From: Chloroflexota bacterium
Lineage (GTDB): Bacteria; Chloroflexota; Anaerolineae; Anaerolineales; UBA4823
Reading direction: 5' to 3'
Length of the DNA: 5,395 nucleotides
NCBI GenBank assembly: GCA_021849525.1
Contig: JAJZSS010000153.1
Location: 1 to 5,395, forward strand
The first letter of the stretch is position 1. Every line of letters begins with the position of its first letter. The notes beneath the pieces are model-generated. The model was not told the DNA's origin. It searched no databases and was given only the letters and a program-made list of their open reading frames with translations. Below are positions 1 to 5,395 of this stretch, piece after piece. A program made the position numbers and the translations under genes.

Positions 1-415
1 TCTGGATAATGCCGCTGGTTACTTCCTGCGCTCCGGGCAGGTTCAGAAAGTATTCTTCGGCGGCGACCGGATGGCAGCCAACGGCGATGTGGCGAATAAG
101 ATTGGCACCTATATGCTGGCGCTGGCTGCATTCGATAATCAGGTACCGGCTTATACTGTGGTGCCGACCTCAACTGTTGATCTTTCCCTGGCTCATGGCG
201 GCATGATCCCGATTGAAGAGCGTGATCCGCACGAAGTTTTAGGTCTCGAATTCGAAGGTCTGCCTGTCGCACCAGCCGGCGCTGGAGCGCGCAATCCGGC
301 GTTTGATGTCACCCCTCATCGATTACTGGCTGGAATCGTGACCGAAGCTGGGGTAATTTACCCACCGTATCTCGAAAATCTGGCCCGCGCTGTTCGGGCA
401 GAGCAAAAGGCATAA
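1..415 (+). CDS. mtnA: S-methyl-5-thioribose-1-phosphate isomerase MtnA (3' part)
   Basis: The gene enters from the left edge; its first whole codon is at position 2 and the last 137 residues are visible. The family is usually about 340-370 residues, so roughly the first 200-230 are outside the window. The enzyme converts 5-methylthioribose-1-phosphate to 5-methylthioribulose-1-phosphate in cytosolic methionine salvage. It belongs to the eIF2B-alpha-like isomerases. Visible family blocks are GGDRMAANGDVANKIGTY (visible residues 20-37, with the Asp of the G-x-DR motif at residue 22 matching the known catalytic Asp), a VVPTSTVDLSL block, IPIEERDP, and NPAFDVTP near the C-terminus. The other catalytic residue, a Cys, lies upstream of the window. 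Most relatives read GADR where this one reads GGDR, a mild change beside the catalytic Asp. The stop is TAA at 413-415, followed 6 bp later by the adenosine kinase gene, so the two are very probably co-transcribed. Identification is firm from the motifs; the physiological substrate is assumed from the family. Confidence 0.95.
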   Translation, partial: LDNAAGYFLRSGQVQKVFFGGDRMAANGDVANKIGTYMLALAAFDNQVPAYTVVPTSTVDLSLAHGGMIPIEERDPHEVLGLEFEGLPVAPAGAGARNPAFDVTPHRLLAGIVTEAGVIYPPYLENLARAVRAEQKA

Positions 416-421
416 ACATTT

Positions 422-1402
422 ATGGACATCCTTCTTACTGGTTCCGTTGCATACGATTACATTATGAAGTTCCCGGGATATTTTCGGGATCATATTCTTC
501 CAGACCAGCTTGATTCAATCTGCCTGTCTTTTCTGGTGGAGTCGATGGACCGCCAACGGGGTGGAGTAGCCCCAAATATTGGTTATACCCTGGCTTTACT
601 GGGTGAGCGGCCCCGGTTATGGGCCGCGGTGGGTGAAGATTTCGAAGAATATCGCCACTGGTTAGTGAATGCAGGCATTGACGCCTCCGGGGCACGGGTC
701 ATCCCGGGAGTCTTTACCGCTTCCTTTTTCGCCAATACGGATCGGGCGAATGCTCAGATTGCCAGCTTCTATCCAGGCGCGATGGCGCATGCTACCCAGC
801 TTTCCCTGCATGAATTAAAGAATGACCTGCCGGACCTGGTAGTGATTTCGCCGAATGATCCGGCTGCGATGGATCTCTATGTGCATGAGTGCAAGGAACT
901 GGACCTGCCTTATGTCTACGATCCCAGCCAGCAGCTTGTGCGCCTGACGCCACAGGAGCTGCGTGCCGGATTAGAAGGCGCAAAAGCGTTATTTGTCAAT
1001 GAATACGAATTCGCGCTGATTCAAAAGGTCGCCGGCATCACCCCTGGAGAAATCCATAAAATCGTTGGCTTTGTGGTGGTCACGAAGGGTAAGCATGGCA
1101 CTTCGATTGTCACCCAGGAGGCTACTTATGAGATTCCCGTCTTCCCGGAACGCCGGGTTGTTGATCCGACGGGTGTCGGCGATGCTTTCCGGGGTGGTTT
1201 CCTCAAGGGCTATGCTTTAGGCCTGGATTGGGAGACGTGCGGCAGGATGGGCTCTCTGGCAGCAACCTACTGCCTCGAGCAAGAAGGCACCCAGGGACAT
1301 TCATACACCCCGCGTGAATTCGTAAATCGCTATCGTGAAGTTTTTGATGACCAGGGTAAGTTAGACGTACTGGCCGATCTACCGGTTACCAATCGGGTGT
1401 AA
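422..1402 (+). CDS. adoK: PfkB-family adenosine kinase (Mycobacterium AdoK type)
   Basis: This 326-residue sugar/nucleoside kinase is of the ribokinase (PfkB) fold and probably phosphorylates adenosine to AMP with ATP in the cytosol. The N-terminal beta-strand with TGSVAYDYIMKFPG (6-19) and SLSFLVE-like segment matches mycobacterial AdoK as I recall it. RGGVAPN (46-52) is the first PfkB signature. FTASFFANTD and AQIASFYPGAM (98-121) are typical of this adenosine kinase subgroup, followed by YDPSQQLVRL (166-175). TKGKHG (221-226) and DPTGVGDAFRGGFL (248-261) form the ATP/anion-hole signature, with D254 as the expected catalytic base. Its length is close to that of the mycobacterial enzyme. The ATG at 422 fits the alignment; a weak AAAAGG lies 11 nt upstream, so translational coupling to mtnA (6-bp gap) is plausible. 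The neighbouring ahcY makes adenosine, which supports the substrate call. A related PfkB kinase with another nucleoside or sugar substrate cannot be fully excluded. Confidence 0.9.
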   Translation: MDILLTGSVAYDYIMKFPGYFRDHILPDQLDSICLSFLVESMDRQRGGVAPNIGYTLALLGERPRLWAAVGEDFEEYRHWLVNAGIDASGARVIPGVFTASFFANTDRANAQIASFYPGAMAHATQLSLHELKNDLPDLVVISPNDPAAMDLYVHECKELDLPYVYDPSQQLVRLTPQELRAGLEGAKALFVNEYEFALIQKVAGITPGEIHKIVGFVVVTKGKHGTSIVTQEATYEIPVFPERRVVDPTGVGDAFRGGFLKGYALGLDWETCGRMGSLAATYCLEQEGTQGHSYTPREFVNRYREVFDDQGKLDVLADLPVTNRV

Positions 1403-1408
1403 TCCTGA

Positions 1409-2701
<1,293 letters not shown>

Positions 2702-2721
2702 AATTCAAGGTTATATAATTT

Positions 2722-2760
2722 AGCCGGCTGGATCTGTATGTTCGATCCAGCCGGCTTTTC
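2722..2760 (+). terminator. Intrinsic terminator after ahcY
   Basis: A perfect 13-bp GC-rich stem pairs 2722-2734 with 2744-2756 around a 9-nt loop, followed by TTTTC. It starts 20 bp after the ahcY stop and ends the plus-strand operon. The lipoprotein gene converges on it from the right. Read on the minus strand, the same hairpin is followed only by an A-rich run (AAATTATATAA) with few U residues, so it would be a weaker terminator in that direction. Confidence 0.93.
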
Positions 2761-2778
2761 TATTAAACGAAGGAAATC

Positions 2779-3318
2779 TCAGGGAGACACAACGAATTCG
2801 ATGTAGAAGGGATCCCCAAAAGCTACCCCATCAGGATTGTAGGCTTGCCAGGCGCTGCGATAGGTTCCTGCTTCGTTGGGAGCGATGAATTCGATCCGCA
2901 GCATTGCTTCTCCTCCACTGCGCGCCGGGTAAAGCGCCAGGCTTTGGGGTGCGCCGAGCTCCGGTCCGGCTGTGCGCTGAATCGTGTAACCTGCATCCCA
3001 GTTGCAGGTTCCAGAGTTCTGTACCTGCCAGCGTTTGTCCAGCACTGAACCCGGACTGACTGATGTGCCGTCGGGTATGGTCAGGTCTTCAAAAAAGGCC
3101 AGTGAATCGCTGCAGCTCGGGGTTGCAGTTGGTAGAAATCCTGCTCCGTCTGAAGTTGCCGTTGCCTGAATCACCGGTGGCGGTGGTGTGGGGCTGATTG
3201 CCTGCGTGGGAGGGATAAATATCGGTTCCGGGGGAGGTTGTCCGCTGCAAGCACTGAACAAGATTAACAACCCCAGCCCCACACATAGTCGACCTGTCCA
3301 CAAGGTGTACTTTCGCAT
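2779..3318 (-). CDS. Lipoprotein with NBR1-type Ig-like domain
   Basis: This is a 179-residue exported protein of unknown function. Residues 1-23 form a lipoprotein signal peptide: RK near the start, a hydrophobic stretch with LGLLILFSA, then Cys24 as the lipidated residue. The lipobox LFSAC has Phe at -3, which is less usual than Leu. Residues 25-70 are a low-complexity Pro/Thr/Ala-rich linker. Residues 70-178 look like the immunoglobulin-like domain named after the human NBR1 protein: FFEDLTIPDGT (75-85), PGSVLDKRWQVQNSGTCNW (89-107), IAPNEAGTYRSAW (145-157) and FGDPFYIEFVV (167-177). Such domains are common in secreted Chloroflexota proteins, where they probably mediate surface binding or scaffolding; no catalytic motif is visible. 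Cys69 and Cys105 could form a disulfide. It begins 26 bp after the recA stop on the same strand, with no convincing Shine-Dalgarno and no obvious promoter of its own. Co-transcription with recA is therefore likely, though a functional link is not shown. Confidence 0.85.
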   Translation of the reverse strand: MRKYTLWTGRLCVGLGLLILFSACSGQPPPEPIFIPPTQAISPTPPPPVIQATATSDGAGFLPTATPSCSDSLAFFEDLTIPDGTSVSPGSVLDKRWQVQNSGTCNWDAGYTIQRTAGPELGAPQSLALYPARSGGEAMLRIEFIAPNEAGTYRSAWQAYNPDGVAFGDPFYIEFVVSP

Positions 3319-3344
3319 TGTCTTGTCGTTGTTCTCAGCCCGGT

Positions 3345-4433
3345 TTACATCTCTTCTTCGGCTATCCCACCGCTTTCATCTTCGCCGCCGAAATCGAGTG
3401 GGATATTACCGCTTAGCGCCTGCTGGCGAACAGCCAATTCTACCTCGGCTGCCAGATCGGGATTGTCGCGTAAGAAGTCTTTGCAGTTCTCACGTCCCTG
3501 CCCCAACCGAATATCACCGTAAGAGTAAAACGAGCCGCGCTTGTTGACGATATCCAGTCCCGTTGCCAGGTCGAGAATATCCCCGAATCTCGAGATCCCT
3601 TCGTTGTACATGATGTCGAATTCTGAAGTTCTGAAGGGGGGAGCAACTTTGTTTTTCACCACTCGCACACGGGTCCGGCTGCCGATAATCTCGGTTCCGA
3701 GCTTGATCGACTGGATACGGCGCACATCCAGGCGTACCGAAGCGTAAAACTTGAGTGCCATACCACCGGTCGTCGTCTCTGGATTGCCAAACATGACCCC
3801 GATCTTCTGGCGCAGCTGGTTGGTGAAGACCACGGCTGTATTGGTCTGTTTGATTGCCCCAGATAATTTGCGCAGCGCCTGTGACATCAAGCGAGCTTGC
3901 ATACCCATAGGCGAATCACCCATATCGCCGTCGATCTCTGCTCGGGGGACCAGCGCAGCTACTGAGTCAATAACGACTACTTCCACTGCTCCCGAGCGCA
4001 CCAGTGTCTCGGTGATTTCCAGGGCTTGCTCGCCGGTATCGGGTTGGGAGATGAGTAAATTTTCAACATTGACCCCGCAGCGCGCGGCGTAGCTGGGATC
4101 GAGGGCATGTTCCATGTCCACAAATGCGCAGGTTCCGCCCATTTTTTGGGCTTCGGCTACGATATGCTGGCAGATGGTCGTTTTACCGGAGGATTCTGGT
4201 CCGTAGATCTCGGTGATACGCCCGCGTGGAATGCCGCCAATGCCCAGGGCGATATCCAATGATAATGCCCCGGTTGGGATCGCTTCAACGACCAGGTGGT
4301 GGGCTTCCCCCAGGCGCATAATGGCGCCATCGCCGTAGCGTTTGGTAATATCGCCCAGTGCTCTATCGAGCGCGATCTGGCGAGATTCGTCTGCTGGATG
4401 ACTGGGTGTAACGGGATTACTTCTTCGAGCCAT
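3345..4433 (-). CDS. recA: Recombinase RecA
   Basis: This 362-residue ATP-dependent DNA strand-exchange protein and LexA co-protease of the SOS response is complete and of normal length. Seen in order: N-terminal polymerisation region ([21 protein letters not shown], about 22-42), Walker [10 protein letters not shown] (78-86), DMEHALDP with catalytic Glu at 108, Walker B VVVIDS (152-157), loop L1 around [12 protein letters not shown] (166-177), and loop L2 with the signature [20 protein letters not shown] (205-224). The C-terminal domain ends in an acidic tail ([14 protein letters not shown]). The frame stays open 31 codons upstream of this ATG, but that stretch is unlike RecA and overlaps the promoter. 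The ATG at 4433 has AGGAGA 8 nt upstream and gives MARRSNPV, so it is the start. A lipoprotein gene follows at 26 bp rather than recX. All core catalytic residues are present. Confidence 0.98.
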   Translation of the reverse strand: MARRSNPVTPSHPADESRQIALDRALGDITKRYGDGAIMRLGEAHHLVVEAIPTGALSLDIALGIGGIPRGRITEIYGPESSGKTTICQHIVAEAQKMGGTCAFVDMEHALDPSYAARCGVNVENLLISQPDTGEQALEITETLVRSGAVEVVVIDSVAALVPRAEIDGDMGDSPMGMQARLMSQALRKLSGAIKQTNTAVVFTNQLRQKIGVMFGNPETTTGGMALKFYASVRLDVRRIQSIKLGTEIIGSRTRVRVVKNKVAPPFRTSEFDIMYNEGISRFGDILDLATGLDIVNKRGSFYSYGDIRLGQGRENCKDFLRDNPDLAAEVELAVRQQALSGNIPLDFGGEDESGGIAEEEM

Positions 4434-4441
4434 GGTTAGAG

Positions 4442-4447
4442 TCTCCT
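4442..4447 (-). promoter_or_regulatory. Shine-Dalgarno of recA (decides the start)
   Basis: On the minus strand AGGAGA lies 8 nt before the ATG at 4433. This supports that ATG against the longer in-frame reading that begins at 4526, inside the promoter region. Confidence 0.8.
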
Positions 4448-4483
4448 GAATTAGTATAAATACGAAGAGGTGACAGGTTCTAT

Positions 4484-4512
4484 GTCTGTGCAATGCTAAG
4501 TTTAGCACAGAC
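4484..4512. repeat. Nested inverted repeats at the recA promoter and leader
   Basis: Perfect 8-bp arms GTCTGTGC (4484-4491) and GCACAGAC (4505-4512) flank 13 nt. Inside and overlapping them is a second perfect inverted repeat, TGCTAA (4494-4499) and TTAGCA (4502-4507), with a 2-nt centre. The inner repeat covers the -10 box, and the outer one spans from the promoter spacer into the likely transcription start. They may be DNA operators. As most of the repeat lies upstream of the likely transcript start, an RNA hairpin is less likely. Confidence 0.6.
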
Positions 4513-4526
4513 GTTCTGTTTGTCAA
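4499..4526 (-). promoter_or_regulatory. Sigma-70-type promoter of recA
   Basis: The minus strand shows a perfect -35 box TTGACA (4521-4526), a 16-nt spacer and TAAACT (4499-4504) as a -10 box matching TATAAT at four of six positions. Transcription would start near 4492, giving a leader of about 60 nt with the Shine-Dalgarno at its end. The region contains overlapping palindromes, including an SOS-box-like one in the spacer. The promoter lies 52 bp after the stop of the M23 peptidase gene. Prediction from sequence only. Confidence 0.7.
4504..4517 (-). promoter_or_regulatory. Candidate LexA operator (SOS box) in the recA promoter
   Basis: AGAAC-GTCT-GTGCT on the minus strand is an imperfect palindrome with one mismatched pair. 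It resembles the Gram-positive-type LexA box (GAAC-N4-GTTC) with one deviation (GTGC for GTTC). It sits in the spacer between -35 and -10 and touches the -10 box, where a bound repressor would block RNA polymerase. recA is a standard LexA target. Whether LexA of this lineage recognises this form is inferred. Confidence 0.5.
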
Positions 4527-4577
4527 GAGGCAGGGAGAATCTCAGAAGTCTTGCTCTTACTCACTTTGTCAGGCAAT

Positions 4578-5395
4578 TTATGGCATGACGAATTCGGGAG
4601 TGAATTCAATCCCAGGCGGGGTAGGAATAAAGGTATTAAAGCCGCGTGATCCCCGAAAACTAAAAAATGTCACCAGGCCTGGCTGAATCTCAATGTTGAT
4701 ATCGTAGGTTTTTCCAAGATAATCGACCCAAACTTCATATTTCCCTGCAGGCAGATCCCCCATCACCAGGTTCTCCTGGTAGTAGGGGTCACTGTTGGTC
4801 GCGCTGCCCCCGTAGCTCTTGACAGTCCAGCTCTGGCCAGTCTCCATTGAACGGACTACGATGGGGTTGTGTTCCAGGAGAAGACCGTTGCTGGCCATGA
4901 TCCGGGCGGCTAAAATCCCCCATCCTTGGGGAGGAGCTAACCATAACTCCGGGTTGCGTGAGCCGGAAAAAGTGTTCTTTCCAATCCTGACTTCGAAATG
5001 CAGGTGTACGCCACTGGTTTTACCTGTTTCGCCGACCCGCCCGATTTGTTCACCGCCTTCAACGTGTTGACCTTTGGCGACAGACACCTGGCTCAGATGA
5101 CCATAGACAGTAAATAACGCCTCTCCCTGGTAACCAAAATCATGCCGGATGGCAATCGCCAGCCCATAAGGATCGGTGAGGTCTTCCTTTTGGGCAAAAA
5201 GACCATAACCGACCCAGACGACTTTCCCGCCACCGGCTGCCAGCACCGGTGTGCCAGTGGGCGCCGGGATATCCACGCCGGTGTGCACGACTTCGGGAAG
5301 AAATATGCCCCCATACCGGTAATCGGCCAGCGGCCAGTTGATCTGGTCGGCTGCGATGGGACGGCCGAAGTAAAAATGATCCTGAGCGGTTGGGG
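4578..5395 (-). CDS. M23-family metallopeptidase (3' part), LytM/gametolysin type
   Basis: The gene enters from the right edge; the first whole codon is at 5393 and 271 residues are visible. A GTG at 5288 should not be taken as a start, because the frame continues upstream with a conserved FYFGRPIAADQINWPL segment and the catalytic domain begins there. It is a probable secreted zinc endopeptidase acting on peptidoglycan cross-links. Visible zinc and catalytic residues are H37 and D41 in HTGVD, H99 in VYGHLS, and H130/H132 in HLHFE, so the active site looks complete. After the catalytic domain, which ends near NPELWLAPPQGWG, come about 110 residues that look beta-rich (about 160-255), with DLPAGKYEVWVDY suggesting a carboxypeptidase-regulatory-like or PEGA-like Ig fold. 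A signal peptide or other N-terminal parts, if any, are outside the window. No clear terminator separates it from recA downstream, so some read-through is possible. Confidence 0.9.
   Translation of the reverse strand, partial: PTAQDHFYFGRPIAADQINWPLADYRYGGIFLPEVVHTGVDIPAPTGTPVLAAGGGKVVWVGYGLFAQKEDLTDPYGLAIAIRHDFGYQGEALFTVYGHLSQVSVAKGQHVEGGEQIGRVGETGKTSGVHLHFEVRIGKNTFSGSRNPELWLAPPQGWGILAARIMASNGLLLEHNPIVVRSMETGQSWTVKSYGGSATNSDPYYQENLVMGDLPAGKYEVWVDYLGKTYDINIEIQPGLVTFFSFRGSRGFNTFIPTPPGIEFTPEFVMP

Noticed and set aside
4455..4461. TATACT on the minus strand as a second recA -10 box
   Set aside because: No acceptable -35 lies 16-18 nt upstream, and transcription would start on top of the Shine-Dalgarno.
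4434..4526. 31-codon N-terminal extension of RecA
   Set aside because: It would be translated from within the promoter -35 box, has no similarity to RecA N-termini, and the downstream ATG has a well-placed AGGAGA.
4527..4577. Terminator after the M23 peptidase gene
   Set aside because: Only weak short pairings (for example GAG-ATT-CTC) and no stem followed by a T-tract on the minus strand were found.
5286..5288. GTG as the start of the M23 peptidase
   Set aside because: The frame stays open to the window edge with family-like sequence upstream, and this codon falls just one residue before the first zinc-ligand His. The gene is partial, not short.

Overview
The window carries six protein-coding genes on two converging blocks with almost no free space between them. 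It most resembles a member of the Chloroflexota, probably Anaerolineae-like. This is inferred from three things: a secreted lipoprotein with a Pro/Thr-rich linker and an NBR1-type Ig-like domain, an M23 peptidase of the style common there, and a short-form S-adenosylhomocysteine hydrolase next to a Mycobacterium-type adenosine kinase. No rRNA or other phylogenetic marker gene except recA is present, so the assignment is tentative.

Plus strand, 1-2760: the 3' part of mtnA (methylthioribose-1-phosphate isomerase), then a PfkB-family adenosine kinase, then ahcY (S-adenosylhomocysteine hydrolase), closed by a strong intrinsic terminator. The spacing is 6 bp between mtnA and the kinase gene and 39 bp between the kinase gene and the preferred ahcY start. 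Together they form a SAM by-product recycling operon. AhcY splits SAH into homocysteine and adenosine. The kinase converts the adenosine to AMP and so pulls the reversible hydrolase forward. MtnA works on the methylthioadenosine branch of methionine salvage.

Minus strand, 5395-2779: the 3' part of an M23 metallopeptidase gene with a C-terminal beta-rich domain, a 144-bp intergenic region with a recA promoter and an SOS-box-like palindrome, recA, and 26 bp further on a small lipoprotein gene. The two blocks converge on the hairpin at 2722-2756.

There are no mobile elements, CRISPR arrays, tRNAs or rRNAs, and no non-coding stretch over 300 bases. Nothing here is a clearly new system. The items most worth a second look are the palindrome-rich recA control region, the lipoprotein directly behind recA, the hybrid character of AhcY, and a marked excess of GAATTC (11 sites in 5.4 kb).
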